Part shown: positions 8,504 through 17,657 of the stretch, one piece after another
How the letters are laid out: every line of letters starts with the position of its first letter
Position numbering within the stretch: the stretch's first letter is position 1
Source: Flavobacteriaceae bacterium
Lineage (GTDB): Bacteria > Bacteroidota > Bacteroidia > Flavobacteriales > Flavobacteriaceae
Direction of reading: 5' to 3'
Assembly: GCA_947451525.1 (NCBI GenBank)
Contig: CANFZM010000009.1
Coordinates: forward strand, 1-64,000
Length of the DNA: 64,000 bases
The notes under the pieces: model-generated
Databases searched by the model: none
Told to the model about the DNA's origin: nothing
Seen by the model: only the letters and a program-made list of their open reading frames with translations
Program-made: the position numbers and the translations under genes

Positions 8504-9400
8504 ATGAATTGGAACACCTTTATAAAAAGTTATCAATCGTATCTTAAGATTGAAAGAGGATTGTCTAAAAATACTATAGATAATTATTCTTTAGATATAG
8601 AGCGGCTTTGTGTTTATTTAGAAGCAAATTCAATTGAAGTTTCTCCTGTTAAAATCTCGGAGGAAACTATTCAACAATTCATTTATTCGGTTTCTAAAGA
8701 GGTCAATGCTCGTTCGCAAGCGAGAATAATTTCTGGATTGAAAAGTTTTTTCTCCTATTTAATTTTTGAAGATTACCGAACCGATAGTCCAATGGAATTG
8801 ATAGAAGCCCCACGGTTGGGAAGAAAATTACCAGACACTCTTTCTGTACAAGATATTGATAGTTTAATTGCGGCCATCGATTTATCCAAACCCGAAGGCG
8901 AAAGAAATAGAGCCATCATAGAAACTTTGTATGGTTGTGGTTTGCGAGTTTCCGAATTAGTTACTCTAAAAATCTCCGATTTGTTTTTTGAAGAAGGTTT
9001 TATAAAAATTACGGGAAAAGGGAATAAGCAACGATTTGTGCCAATAAGCAACGTTACGCAGAAATTCATCCTGATGTATAAGAATTTAATTCGGAATCAT
9101 CTAGTCGTTCAAAAAGGGCATGAGGATACACTTTTTTTAAATCGACGTGGGAAACAACTTACAAGAGCAATGATTTTTACTATCATTAAAGACTTAGCAG
9201 TTGCTATTAATTTAAATAAAGTCATCAGTCCGCACACACTTAGACATTCCTTTGCTACTCATTTGCTAGAAAACGGAGCAGATTTGCGCTCTATTCAATT
9301 ACTTTTAGGACATGAATCGATTACTACTACTGAAATTTATGTGCATCTGGATAGAAAACATTTGACGCAAATAGTAAATAACTTTCATCCTAGAAAATAA
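8504..9400 (+). CDS. xerD: Tyrosine recombinase XerD/XerC-type
   Basis: A 298-aa tyrosine recombinase that resolves chromosome dimers at dif with FtsK. The N-terminal SAM-like core-binding domain (about 1-90, LKIERGLSKNTIDNYSLDI) precedes the catalytic domain. All catalytic residues are visible: Arg in YGCGLRVSELV (about 148), Lys in ITGKGNKQR (about 172), HTLRHSFATHLL (about 243-246), GHESITTTEIYVH with His (about 269) and the nucleophile Tyr (about 278). No integrase-like context or att site is present, so it is the chromosomal housekeeping enzyme. Bacteroidota often carry one XerC and one XerD; which this is cannot be proved from sequence reading alone. Confidence 0.93.
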   Translation: MNWNTFIKSYQSYLKIERGLSKNTIDNYSLDIERLCVYLEANSIEVSPVKISEETIQQFIYSVSKEVNARSQARIISGLKSFFSYLIFEDYRTDSPMELIEAPRLGRKLPDTLSVQDIDSLIAAIDLSKPEGERNRAIIETLYGCGLRVSELVTLKISDLFFEEGFIKITGKGNKQRFVPISNVTQKFILMYKNLIRNHLVVQKGHEDTLFLNRRGKQLTRAMIFTIIKDLAVAINLNKVISPHTLRHSFATHLLENGADLRSIQLLLGHESITTTEIYVHLDRKHLTQIVNNFHPRK

Positions 9401-9403
9401 AAA

Positions 9404-9438
9404 AAAGCTTGTCGGTTAGGACAAGCTTTCATTTTTTT
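9404..9438. terminator. Bidirectional terminator between xerD and rny
   Basis: A 10-bp perfect stem, 9404-9413 with 9420-9429 (aaagcttgtc / gacaagcttt) and a 6-nt loop, is flanked by an A tract on the left and a T tract on the right. It can end both convergent transcripts. Confidence 0.85.
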
Positions 9439-9456
9439 ATAAATAACTTCAGTTTA

Positions 9457-11019
9457 TTATTTTGCAATATTTACAGCGCGAGTTTCTCTAATTACTGTAA
9501 TTTTCACTTGACCTGGATAGGTCATTTCGGTTTGGATTTTTTGAGATATTTCAAATGATAAACTAGAAGCCATATCATCACTTACTTTTTCACTTTCTAC
9601 AATAACACGAAGTTCACGACCAGCCTGAATAGCATAGGCGTTTTTAACACCATTAAATCCAAAAGCAATTTCTTCTAAATCTTTCAAACGTTGAATATAA
9701 GAATCCAATACCTGACGACGAGCGCCTGGTCTTGCCCCTGAAATAGCATCACAAACTTGAATAATTGGAGAAATTAAATATTTCATTTCAATCTCATCAT
9801 GGTGTGCTCCAATTGCATTACATACTTCTTCTTTTTCACCATATTTTTCCGCCCATTGCATACCCAATAGTGCGTGAGGTAAATCACTTTCGGCATCTGG
9901 CACTTTACCAATATCGTGAAGTAATCCAGCGCGTTTAGCAAGTTTTACGTTCAAGCCCAACTCAGCGGCCATAATTCCACAAAGTTTAGAAACTTCGCGA
10001 GAGTGTTGCAATAAATTCTGACCATAAGAAGAACGGTATTTCATTCTACCAATAGTTTTTATCAATTCAGGATGTAAACCATGAATTCCTAAATCAATAA
10101 CAGTACGTTTTCCAACTTCAATGATTTCATCATCTATTTGTTTTGTAGTTTTAGCAACTACCTCTTCAATTCTAGCTGGGTGAATACGACCATCGGTAAC
10201 TAATTTATGCAACGAAAGACGTGCAATCTCTCTTCTAACAGGGTCAAAACAAGAAAGAATAATAGCTTCTGGAGTATCATCTACAATGATTTCAACACCA
10301 GTTGCCGCTTCAAGGGCACGGATATTTCTTCCTTCACGACCAATAATTCTACCTTTAACATCATCCGATTCAATATTGAAAACCGAAACGCAATTTTCTA
10401 CTGCTTCTTCTGTTCCAACTCTTTGTATGGTGCTTATGATAATTTTTTTAGCTTCTTGTTGAGCAGTTAACTTAGATTCTTCAATAGTTTCTTGAATGTG
10501 TGCCATTGCTTTGGTTTTGGCTTCAGCTTTAAGGCTTTCTACCAATTGTTCCCTAGCATCTTCAGCAGAAAGACCAGAAATAACTTCTAGTTGAACTACT
10601 TGACTTTTGTGCATTTTTTCAACTTCTTGTTGTTTCTTATCCAGAACTTCAATTTTAGAATTGTATTCTGTTGTTTTCGCTTCATAGTCATCATTGACTT
10701 TTTTGGCTTTGGATAATTCACTAGAAATTTGAGATTCTTTGTCTCTAATTCGTTTTTCTACTTCTGCCATTCTTTTATCTTTCGATAAAATTTCCTTTTC
10801 ATGTTCTGATTTTAATTCCAGAAACTTTTCTTTGGCTTGAAGTAATTTGTCTTTTTTAATGTTTTCGCCTTCTAGATTAGCATCTTTTAATATAGATGCT
10901 GCTTCTTTTTTTGCATTTTTCAATAAGTTGGATACGTTGCTTTTTTCCAATACTTTCGATATTGTAAGTCCGCCAACTATTCCGCCAACTATTCCGATAA
11001 TTATAGATACTATGTCCAT
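9457..11019 (-). CDS. rny: Ribonuclease Y
   Basis: RNase Y is a membrane-anchored endoribonuclease that starts mRNA decay. The 520 aa show the standard order: one N-terminal transmembrane helix ([18 protein letters not shown]), a long charged coiled coil (about 30-200), a KH RNA-binding domain with [15 protein letters not shown] at about 220-235, and an HD phosphohydrolase domain with the metal-binding [10 protein letters not shown] at about 368-376. It is the last gene of a minus-strand group after a ZapB-like gene, zapA and a probable 6S RNA, with its own start only 25 nt beyond the RNA terminator. Confidence 0.97.
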   Translation of the reverse strand: MDIVSIIIGIVGGIVGGLTISKVLEKSNVSNLLKNAKKEAASILKDANLEGENIKKDKLLQAKEKFLELKSEHEKEILSKDKRMAEVEKRIRDKESQISSELSKAKKVNDDYEAKTTEYNSKIEVLDKKQQEVEKMHKSQVVQLEVISGLSAEDAREQLVESLKAEAKTKAMAHIQETIEESKLTAQQEAKKIIISTIQRVGTEEAVENCVSVFNIESDDVKGRIIGREGRNIRALEAATGVEIIVDDTPEAIILSCFDPVRREIARLSLHKLVTDGRIHPARIEEVVAKTTKQIDDEIIEVGKRTVIDLGIHGLHPELIKTIGRMKYRSSYGQNLLQHSREVSKLCGIMAAELGLNVKLAKRAGLLHDIGKVPDAESDLPHALLGMQWAEKYGEKEEVCNAIGAHHDEIEMKYLISPIIQVCDAISGARPGARRQVLDSYIQRLKDLEEIAFGFNGVKNAYAIQAGRELRVIVESEKVSDDMASSLSFEISQKIQTEMTYPGQVKITVIRETRAVNIAK

Positions 11020-11043
11020 GGTTTGTTTAAAAAATTTATATAT

Positions 11044-11202
11044 AAAAAAACCTACATTAATTGCTTGTATAAACTCGTAAAGACAAGTTTTGAGCTAACT
11101 CGCTGTTCAAGTTTCCCACATAAAGAGGGCATACTATAGAAGCGACGATTCACTCATTTTAATTTGTTAGTGTTGAGTTTACCAAAAATGAACTAATGTA
11201 GG
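11044..11202 (-). ncRNA. ssrS: Probable 6S RNA (6S-Flavo type)
   Basis: The 225-bp gap between zapA and rny holds an RNA-like structure on the minus strand. The ends pair perfectly over 9 bp (11194-11202 with 11051-11059, taatgtagg / cctacatta), and the 3' side then runs into seven U residues, as in an intrinsic terminator. Inside are a second stem (11175-11180 with 11071-11076, gagttt / aaactc) and further pairings TGAG/CTCA and CGCT/AGCG around a large internal loop, the open-promoter-like layout of 6S RNA. In E. coli the 6S gene ssrS also follows zapA, and a flavobacterial 6S class is known. Assignment rests on structure and position only; no covariance search was possible. Confidence 0.72.
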
Positions 11203-11244
11203 CAGTATTTTTAGCTTATTTATAAGAACGTTATTTTTGTAATA

Positions 11245-11535
11245 TTATTTGAGATATTGGTCTAATAATTCATTAATTTTTGTCAATCGCTCTATTGATT
11301 CGGTACCATCAATAGCATTATCCACATTTTTTTGTTCTAATTGAGAGGCAAATTGTAGTGCACACATGGCCAAAACATCTTGCTTATCACGAACAGCATA
11401 ATTTTCTTCAAATTGCTTTATCATTATATCAATTTTCTTCGAAGCACTTCGCATTCCTTCTTCCTGCGACATGTTTACCGTTAACGGGTATACTCTATCG
11501 GCAATTGATATTTTAATTTTAAGCTTATCATCCAT
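11245..11535 (-). CDS. zapA: Cell division protein ZapA
   Basis: ZapA binds and bundles FtsZ at the division ring. The 96-aa frame has the family pattern: an N-terminal strand region with IKISIADRVYPLTV, then EEGMRSASKKIDIMIKQFEE, and a C-terminal coiled coil (ALQFASQLEQKN onward). It starts 4 nt downstream of the ZapB-like coiled-coil gene, so the two are cotranscribed, and it is followed by the probable 6S RNA, recalling the zapA-ssrS order of E. coli. Confidence 0.92.
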   Translation of the reverse strand: MDDKLKIKISIADRVYPLTVNMSQEEGMRSASKKIDIMIKQFEENYAVRDKQDVLAMCALQFASQLEQKNVDNAIDGTESIERLTKINELLDQYLK

Positions 11536-11539
11536 AGTT

Positions 11540-11830
11540 TTAATCTGCTATCTGTGCTATGCAATAATCAATCTCCCTAATTAATGAATTTATTTTAAGC
11601 TTTGTATCTCTTTTATAATCTTCACTGCCCAGTAGAGAATTTGTTATTTTTAAGGACTCTATGTCTTTCTTTAGTGTTTCCAAAACTAAAGTCTGATTTT
11701 GCATAGAAGCCACAGAAATGGTAATTTCTTTTTGTAACGCTTGATTTTTTTCTTCTAAACTATTTATTTTAACAAACAATTTTTGAATTTTATTTTCAAG
11801 AGTATCCATTATTTCTGTAATTTCACTCAT
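11540..11830 (-). CDS. Small coiled-coil protein, ZapB-like, 96 aa
   Basis: The whole protein is a predicted coiled coil with heptad-spaced Leu and Ile (MDTLENKIQKLFVKINSLEE, LVLETLKKDIESLK) and no membrane segment. Homologues occur just before zapA in flavobacteria, and size and shape resemble the FtsZ-ring factor ZapB, but sequence similarity is only of the coiled-coil kind. Close coupling to zapA (4-nt gap) supports a role in division. It has a recognisable upstream promoter at 11859-11889 and probably heads the transcript. Confidence 0.75.
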   Translation of the reverse strand: MSEITEIMDTLENKIQKLFVKINSLEEKNQALQKEITISVASMQNQTLVLETLKKDIESLKITNSLLGSEDYKRDTKLKINSLIREIDYCIAQIAD

Positions 11831-11858
11831 CTATAACAGTATTCAATACTTAATCTTA

Positions 11859-11889
11859 CAAATTTATAATTCCTATTCTATTAAAGCAA
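11859..11889 (-). promoter_or_regulatory. Bacteroidetes-type promoter of the coiled-coil/zapA operon
   Basis: On the minus strand TAAATTTG (11859-11866) fits TAnnTTTG, and a TTG (11887-11889) lies 20 nt upstream as the -33 element. The box is 29 nt before the start codon. Confidence 0.6.
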
Positions 11890-12023
11890 TATTTTTAACG
11901 AAAAAAAATATTTATTTTTTTGTGAGGAGATAACATTTTGTAAAATAGGTAGTTGAAAATTACTTTTTTTAGATATTTTTTTATATCTTCATTATTTAAT
12001 AAATTAGCAAAAAACCTTTTTCT

Positions 12024-13712
12024 ATGAGATTTTCTTTCTGTTTTTTTCTTGTATCCTTAGTTAGTTTAGGTCAAAATCAATATCCTAAAGATTTTTTTTC
12101 GTCGCCATTAGAAATTCCAATTCAATTATCTGGTAATTTTGGAGAACTCCGCCCCAATCATTTTCATGCCGGTTTTGACTTTAAAACCAATCAGCATGAA
12201 GGACTTAATGTTCATGCTGCTGCCGATGGATATGTTTCACGTATAAAAATTTCTACTGCCGGTTACGGAAAGGCAATTTATATTACCCATCCCAATGGAT
12301 TCACCACAGTTTATGGACATTTGCAAAAAGCAGTTGGTGTAATTCAAGATAAAATAGAAGAGTTGCAATACTCAGGAAAGAGTTATGAGATGGAAGCCTT
12401 TTTTAAACCTAATGAATTACTTGTTAAGAAAGGTCAAATTATTGCCTTGTCCGGAAATACAGGTGGATCAGAAGGACCGCATTTGCATTTTGAATTTAGA
12501 GATAATAAAACCGAGAAAATTATCAACCCATTATTTTTTGGATTGGATTTAAAAGATACAAAAAAACCAATTATTTCTTCTCTTTTGGTTTATCCAATAG
12601 ATGCCAATTCTATAGCAAACGAATCTAAAATTCCAGTAATTTTGAATTTATCTTTGCAAAAAGACGGTACTTATCTTTCCGAAAAAGTATTAGCAACAGG
12701 TCGAATTGGCTTCGGAATTAATGCAGTTGACTGGGATGATGTTTCCTATAATGCCAATGGGACTTATAAAACACAATTAATTTCTAATGGAACTCCAATT
12801 TTTGGTTATGAATTTGATCAGATGGTTTTTGATGAAGCGCGTTACGTGAATGCCTTCATCGATTATTATCGGTATAAAAAAACGCACCAAAGGGTTCAGA
12901 AATTATTTATGAAATATCCTTATAATTGGAGTAACATCTATCAAAATGTAGATAACGGAGTTTATAATGTGATTCCGAATTTTACTGGCGTAGAACGTAT
13001 TGAAGTTTCTGATTTCTTTCAGAATAAAACCACAATTTCTATTCCAATTCAGTATTCTAACCAAGCAGCAACGGTATTGAATCCTGTCAAACCCTCTAAA
13101 TATTTTGTGAAAGCCAAAGTTGATGCCAATTTTGAAAAAGATAATTTTTCGGTTTCCTTCCCTGCAGGAACTTTCTATGATGATTTTTATTTGAATTTTG
13201 ATGTAAAAAGCAATATTTTATATTTGCACGACGATACGGTTCCTGCAAATTCTAACTTTACCATAACTGTTGAAGATGCAATTTCTAGCGAGGAGGATAA
13301 GAAAAAAATGTTTCTTGCTTCCTTGAATGGAAAAAAATGGACTTACAATGCAACAAAACTAGTAGGGAATACGTTTACTTGTAGAACCAAAACATTAGGG
13401 CAGTTCACTTTGATGAAAGATACCATTGCACCAACTATTAAAATTGCAAAAAGTATAGAAGGCAAATGGATTACTGCTCAAAAAAGTGTAAGTCTTACTA
13501 TTTCAGATGATTTTTCGGGTGTAAAAACCTACAATGGCTACCTTAATGACGTTTGGGTTTTGTTCGAATACGAGCCAAAACTAAATAAAATTACGCATGT
13601 TTTTAAGGATAATCTATTGTTGGAAGGCACCAATAAATTGAAAGTGATAGTAACCGATAATGTTGGAAATTCTACTATCTTTGAAACGCAATTTAATAGA
13701 AGTCAAAAATAA
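12024..13712 (+). CDS. M23 family peptidoglycan endopeptidase, 562 aa
   Basis: A signal peptide (MRFSFCFFLVSLVSLGQ) leads to an M23 (LytM-type) zinc peptidase domain at about residues 35-165. The metal and catalytic residues are visible: NHFHAGFD (His48 and Asp52) and GPHLHFEFRD (His153, His155). A long C-terminal region of about 400 residues has beta-rich segments, including a bacterial Ig-like stretch near the end (LTISDDFSGVKTYNGYL). The enzyme probably cuts peptidoglycan cross-links in the periplasm. It overlaps the most upstream possible start of the next gene; the likely TTG start of that gene is 10 nt after this stop, so the two are probably cotranscribed. Confidence 0.9.
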   Translation: MRFSFCFFLVSLVSLGQNQYPKDFFSSPLEIPIQLSGNFGELRPNHFHAGFDFKTNQHEGLNVHAAADGYVSRIKISTAGYGKAIYITHPNGFTTVYGHLQKAVGVIQDKIEELQYSGKSYEMEAFFKPNELLVKKGQIIALSGNTGGSEGPHLHFEFRDNKTEKIINPLFFGLDLKDTKKPIISSLLVYPIDANSIANESKIPVILNLSLQKDGTYLSEKVLATGRIGFGINAVDWDDVSYNANGTYKTQLISNGTPIFGYEFDQMVFDEARYVNAFIDYYRYKKTHQRVQKLFMKYPYNWSNIYQNVDNGVYNVIPNFTGVERIEVSDFFQNKTTISIPIQYSNQAATVLNPVKPSKYFVKAKVDANFEKDNFSVSFPAGTFYDDFYLNFDVKSNILYLHDDTVPANSNFTITVEDAISSEEDKKKMFLASLNGKKWTYNATKLVGNTFTCRTKTLGQFTLMKDTIAPTIKIAKSIEGKWITAQKSVSLTISDDFSGVKTYNGYLNDVWVLFEYEPKLNKITHVFKDNLLLEGTNKLKVIVTDNVGNSTIFETQFNRSQK

Positions 13713-13722
13713 TACAATCCTT

Positions 13723-16191
13723 TTGAAAACAAGAAACAAAGTTTTATCGCTGCTTTTTTTTCTAATGAGTGCAGTGGTAGTTGCTCAAAATGCAAAAGTT
13801 ACCGGCATCGTTTTAGATGATAATAAAAATCCAGTCGAAGGTGTTAATGTCAGTTACCAAAGCAAATCCTCGGTAACTAATTCCAATGGTTTTTATGTAA
13901 TAGAAATCCCTTCCAATCAAAAAGTAGTTTTGGTTTATACCCATATTTCATTAAAAAGTATCACCGCTACTTTTCAATTAAAACCCAAGGAAGTATTAGA
14001 TTATAATCCGATAATGAACAGTAAAAATGCGCAACTAGAAGATGTTGTAATTACTAGTAGTCGTAAACGGGTTCAAGGTATTATTAGTATTGATACTGAG
14101 GTTGTAAGAAAAGTTCCAAGTTTATCTGGTGGAGTAGAAGGAATACTAAAAACATTACAAGGGGTTAATTCTAACACCGAATTAAGTTCGCAATATTCGG
14201 TTCGTGGTGGAAACTACGATGAGAATTTAGTTTATGTAAATGAAATTGAAATTTATCGTCCATTTTTAGTGCGCTCTGGGCAACAAGAAGGATTGAGTTT
14301 TACCAATACCGATTTAATTCAGAATATTGATTTTTCTGCAGGAGGTTTTCAATCAAAATATGGTGATAAAATGTCCTCGGTTTTGGATATTACCTATAGA
14401 AAACCAACCAAATTTGGCACATCTATGGAAGCCAGCATGTTAGGAGGAAGTGTTTCTGCCGAAGGAATTTCTAAAAATAAAAAATGGAGTGCTATTACAG
14501 GTATTCGCTATCGCGACAACTCTCTTTTGGTAAATAGCCAAGAAACACAATCCAATTACAAACCTACATTTGCTGATATTCAAACGAATATTAATTTTAA
14601 TGCTAATAAAAAACTACAATTTAGTTTTTTAGGAAATATCTCACAAAACAAATACAGTTACCAACCCTTAACGCGCCAAACCAATTTTGGAACGTTGAGT
14701 AATCCTATTGCGCTTCAGGTTTTTTACGAAGGGCAAGAAAAGGATCAATACCAAACTTATTTTGGCGCATTCAAAACCAATTATATTGCAAACGAAACGA
14801 GTACTTATAAGGTTATTGCTTCGGCTTACCATACTCAAGAGCAAGAGCATTTTGATATTGATGCAGCCTATTATTTGGGTGAAGTAGATACCAATATTGG
14901 TTCGGAAACTTTTGGTAATGTGACATACAATCGAGCAATTGGTTCACAATTGAATCATGCACGAAACGATTTGGATGCTGTAATTTTCAATGGGGAAGTA
15001 AAAGGAAATCACAATTTTAAGAAAAAATTCCAAATAGAATGGGGATTGAAATACACCCACGAAAGTATTCGTGATCGCATTGTAGAATGGGAAGCCCTTA
15101 ACGATTCTGGGTTTAATGTGAATCCACCAAGTGTTCCGCCAAGAGACGATCCCTATCCGCCAGCATATTCAGGGCCATTAGTTCCTTATCAAAATGTGAG
15201 AGCGTTGAATTTTGTAGACATCAATAGATTTTCGGGTTATGCCCAATGGAGCACTAAAACTAATTTAGGGGATAATCAATTGTGGTTGAATGCAGGAGTT
15301 AGAGCACAAAATTGGTTGGTTTCTGGTGATGCAATTACCGATGCCAAAAGCCAAACCGTTTTTAGTCCAAGGGCTCAAGTTTCACTTAAACCCGATTGGA
15401 AAAAAGACATGCTCTTCCGTTTTTCAACTGGCTTTTATTACCAACCACCATTTTATAGAGAATTGCGCGATCAATATGGTGTAGTAAACCCGAATGTGAA
15501 AGCACAAAAATCAATACATTTTGTATTAAGCAATGACTATAATTTTAAGATGTGGAACCGACCATTCAAGTTGGTGAGTGAGGCTTATTATAAAACAATG
15601 AGTGATGTAAATACCTATACTTTAGAAAATGTTAGAATTCGGTACCGAGCGAATAATGATGCTGTTGCGTACGCTTACGGATTTGATTGTAGATTGAATG
15701 GTGCTTTCGTTCCTGGAACCGAATCTTGGTTTAGTTTCGGATACATGAAAACTGAAGAAAACCAAGATGGTAGAGGTTATATTGCACGGCCTACAGACCA
15801 ACGATTGAAATTCGGAATCTTATTTCAAGATTATATGCCCAACATTCCTAACGTGAAATTGTATTTGAATTTAACCTATAATACTGGTTTGCCAGGAGGT
15901 TCTCCTTCGTATGCAGATGCATACCAATACCAAAGTCGTTTGCGCGATTACCGTCGTGCCGATGTTGGATTTTCGTATTTATTTACCGAAAAAAATAACG
16001 AACGTCCCGAAGGGCATTGGTTAAAGAAATTCAATGATTTGTCTCTTGGTTTTGAAATTTACAATATGTTTAACAACCAAAACGCAATTACCAATACTTG
16101 GGTTCGTGACGCTTATTCTAAGAGCCAATACGGAATTCCGAATTACATGACAACGCGAGTTTTTAATATAAAATTGACTGCAAGATTGTAA
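13723..16191 (+). CDS. TonB-dependent receptor with carboxypeptidase-regulatory domain, 822 aa
   Basis: An outer-membrane receptor. The likely start is the TTG at 13723, which yields a clean signal peptide (MKTRNKVLSLLFFLMSAVVV then AQ); the ATG at 13660 would lie inside the previous gene and add a non-signal extension. After the signal come a CarboxypepD_reg-like domain (about 23-105, VTGIVLDDNKNPVEGVNVSY), a plug domain (about 115-235, with TLQGVNSNTELSSQYSVRGG) and the beta barrel, which ends in LTARL. There is no SusD partner, so it is not a typical polysaccharide-utilisation pair; the substrate is unknown. Confidence 0.9.
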   Translation: MKTRNKVLSLLFFLMSAVVVAQNAKVTGIVLDDNKNPVEGVNVSYQSKSSVTNSNGFYVIEIPSNQKVVLVYTHISLKSITATFQLKPKEVLDYNPIMNSKNAQLEDVVITSSRKRVQGIISIDTEVVRKVPSLSGGVEGILKTLQGVNSNTELSSQYSVRGGNYDENLVYVNEIEIYRPFLVRSGQQEGLSFTNTDLIQNIDFSAGGFQSKYGDKMSSVLDITYRKPTKFGTSMEASMLGGSVSAEGISKNKKWSAITGIRYRDNSLLVNSQETQSNYKPTFADIQTNINFNANKKLQFSFLGNISQNKYSYQPLTRQTNFGTLSNPIALQVFYEGQEKDQYQTYFGAFKTNYIANETSTYKVIASAYHTQEQEHFDIDAAYYLGEVDTNIGSETFGNVTYNRAIGSQLNHARNDLDAVIFNGEVKGNHNFKKKFQIEWGLKYTHESIRDRIVEWEALNDSGFNVNPPSVPPRDDPYPPAYSGPLVPYQNVRALNFVDINRFSGYAQWSTKTNLGDNQLWLNAGVRAQNWLVSGDAITDAKSQTVFSPRAQVSLKPDWKKDMLFRFSTGFYYQPPFYRELRDQYGVVNPNVKAQKSIHFVLSNDYNFKMWNRPFKLVSEAYYKTMSDVNTYTLENVRIRYRANNDAVAYAYGFDCRLNGAFVPGTESWFSFGYMKTEENQDGRGYIARPTDQRLKFGILFQDYMPNIPNVKLYLNLTYNTGLPGGSPSYADAYQYQSRLRDYRRADVGFSYLFTEKNNERPEGHWLKKFNDLSLGFEIYNMFNNQNAITNTWVRDAYSKSQYGIPNYMTTRVFNIKLTARL

Positions 16192-16224
16192 ATTTCACTA
16201 AATTTGAAATTAAATTAGTTTCCA

Positions 16225-16959
16225 ATGAAAAACATTTCCAAATATATTGTCCTTTCAGTAGTTGCCCTTTTAGTAAGTTGCAAACAAGAAAAAGAAACTC
16301 CAAAAGTTTCTTACGATACCAATGCTAAAGATAAACCAGTTGCCAAAACCGATGCATCTTCAATAAAAGTAGCCGATTTGCCAATTAATTTCAGCGGAAC
16401 TAATATACTTATCCATCCAATTGGTGATTTGAGTATTTACAGTAGAGATAAAAATGTTGGTTATGATTCTTTTTCTTCAAAAGGCGAATCGCAACAAAGT
16501 TTTGCAGTTTCCGATAATAGAGAATTTGAAATTACCGGTTATTTGCAAAATATTAAATTTCAAGAAATAGGAAAAGACTCTATTAAAGCCTTAACGGATA
16601 AACAGATTTTAATTGAAACGGCAACTTATTTAAAGAATACTGCCGATAAAACCAAGAAACAATTTTTGGTTTATACTCTAGCGGATGCCGATACCAACAA
16701 GGATGGAAAAATAGATAGCAACGATATTAAGACGCTTTATATTAGTGCCATTAATGGATCTAATTTCACTAAATTATCACAAGACCTTCAGGAGTTAATT
16801 GATTGGAATTGTATGGAATCTACTTCTAGATTGTATTTCAGAACCATAGAAGATATCAATAAAAATGGTGCTTTTGATAAAGAGGACAAAGTGCATTATC
16901 ACTTTTTAGATTTACTTTCAAAAGAGTGGAAAGTGCAGGAATACTTTCCGGTGAACTAA
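16225..16959 (+). CDS. Lipoprotein with EF-hand-like calcium loops, 244 aa
   Basis: The N terminus MKNISKYIVLSVVALLVSC is a lipoprotein signal with the lipobox LVSC, so Cys19 is probably lipidated. Two stretches look like EF-hand or dockerin calcium loops: DADTNKDGKIDSNDIK (about 151-166) and DINKNGAFDKEDK (about 212-224). No known family is recognised. It follows the TonB-dependent receptor by 33 nt on the same strand, and its last codons interlock with the stop of the convergent DUF2971 gene. A calcium-binding surface or periplasmic lipoprotein is the most that can be inferred. Confidence 0.78.
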   Translation: MKNISKYIVLSVVALLVSCKQEKETPKVSYDTNAKDKPVAKTDASSIKVADLPINFSGTNILIHPIGDLSIYSRDKNVGYDSFSSKGESQQSFAVSDNREFEITGYLQNIKFQEIGKDSIKALTDKQILIETATYLKNTADKTKKQFLVYTLADADTNKDGKIDSNDIKTLYISAINGSNFTKLSQDLQELIDWNCMESTSRLYFRTIEDINKNGAFDKEDKVHYHFLDLLSKEWKVQEYFPVN

Positions 16960-17657
16960 ATTAAAATGTCACTTTCCAAATCGGATTTTTCTATTTCAAA
17001 ATCAAAATCCAATTTCGAAACCAATTCAATAACTAATTTCTTATACCAGTTTTCTGATTTTGGATGGATGTAGATTTTTTCTATCAATTGGTTGAGATCC
17101 ACATTAATCTTTAATCCATCGTTGATTTTAATATCTTTATCGTGTAAATCCGAAAGAATTCTGACTTCTCTTTCGTATTGGAAACTTTTTCGTTTGAACA
17201 AAAACGGAAAAAACATATCGTCAAACGGAATGTATTCTTTTTTGTAATCAATATAATTTACTTCGCCTATATATTGATTAAATTCCTTTTCCGTTTGGAG
17301 TGCTTTTTGCAACCTTCCAATGGTAGATTGAATGGCGATACCTTCGCTGTTTTGGGTAAATATTTGCCACATGGCAAACGATTCATATTCGTTAATGTGC
17401 CAACTACTAACCACCACTTTTTCCCGATGGGATTTATAGAAATCTAAAAATTCTGGATTGTTTACCGATAATTTTTTAATTTCTTCAAAAGTTGGTTCGC
17501 TAAATGTTCCTTCATATTGGTCTTCAAATTTATCCGAACGGGACATGAAGAGTTTTTTTGAAATCAGTAAATCCAAAAATTTAGACAAATCCAAATACTT
17601 CCAAACTATCGTATCGGGATCCTCAGGAAGTGTAATATTTGGATTGTTGACATACAT
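16956..17657 (-). CDS. DUF2971 domain-containing protein, 233 aa
   Basis: The sequence fits the DUF2971 family: an early WKYLDLSKFLDLLISKKLFMS segment, the marker SRSDKFEDQYEGTF, VVSSWHINEYESFAMWQIF around residue 85-105, and a basic FKRKSFQYEREVRIL near residue 155. It has no signal or membrane segment. The biochemical role of the family is unknown. The start codon abuts the stop of the upstream ABC exporter with no gap, and the stop overlaps that of the convergent lipoprotein by three bases. It is the third gene of the mutase-exporter-DUF2971 operon. Confidence 0.85.
   Translation of the reverse strand: MYVNNPNITLPEDPDTIVWKYLDLSKFLDLLISKKLFMSRSDKFEDQYEGTFSEPTFEEIKKLSVNNPEFLDFYKSHREKVVVSSWHINEYESFAMWQIFTQNSEGIAIQSTIGRLQKALQTEKEFNQYIGEVNYIDYKKEYIPFDDMFFPFLFKRKSFQYEREVRILSDLHDKDIKINDGLKINVDLNQLIEKIYIHPKSENWYKKLVIELVSKLDFDFEIEKSDLESDILI

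Noticed and set aside
8504..9400. A phage or island integrase
   Set aside because: The sequence fits housekeeping XerC/XerD, and there is no adjacent tRNA, att repeat or phage gene.
10207..10470. Plus-strand frame inside rny
   Set aside because: It is the reverse shadow of the conserved KH-domain region, with Asn/Ser-rich content and no family pattern.
13660..13722. Extended N terminus of the TonB-dependent receptor from ATG 13660
   Set aside because: It would overlap the M23 gene by 53 bp and put 21 residues before the signal peptide. The TTG at 13723 fits better.
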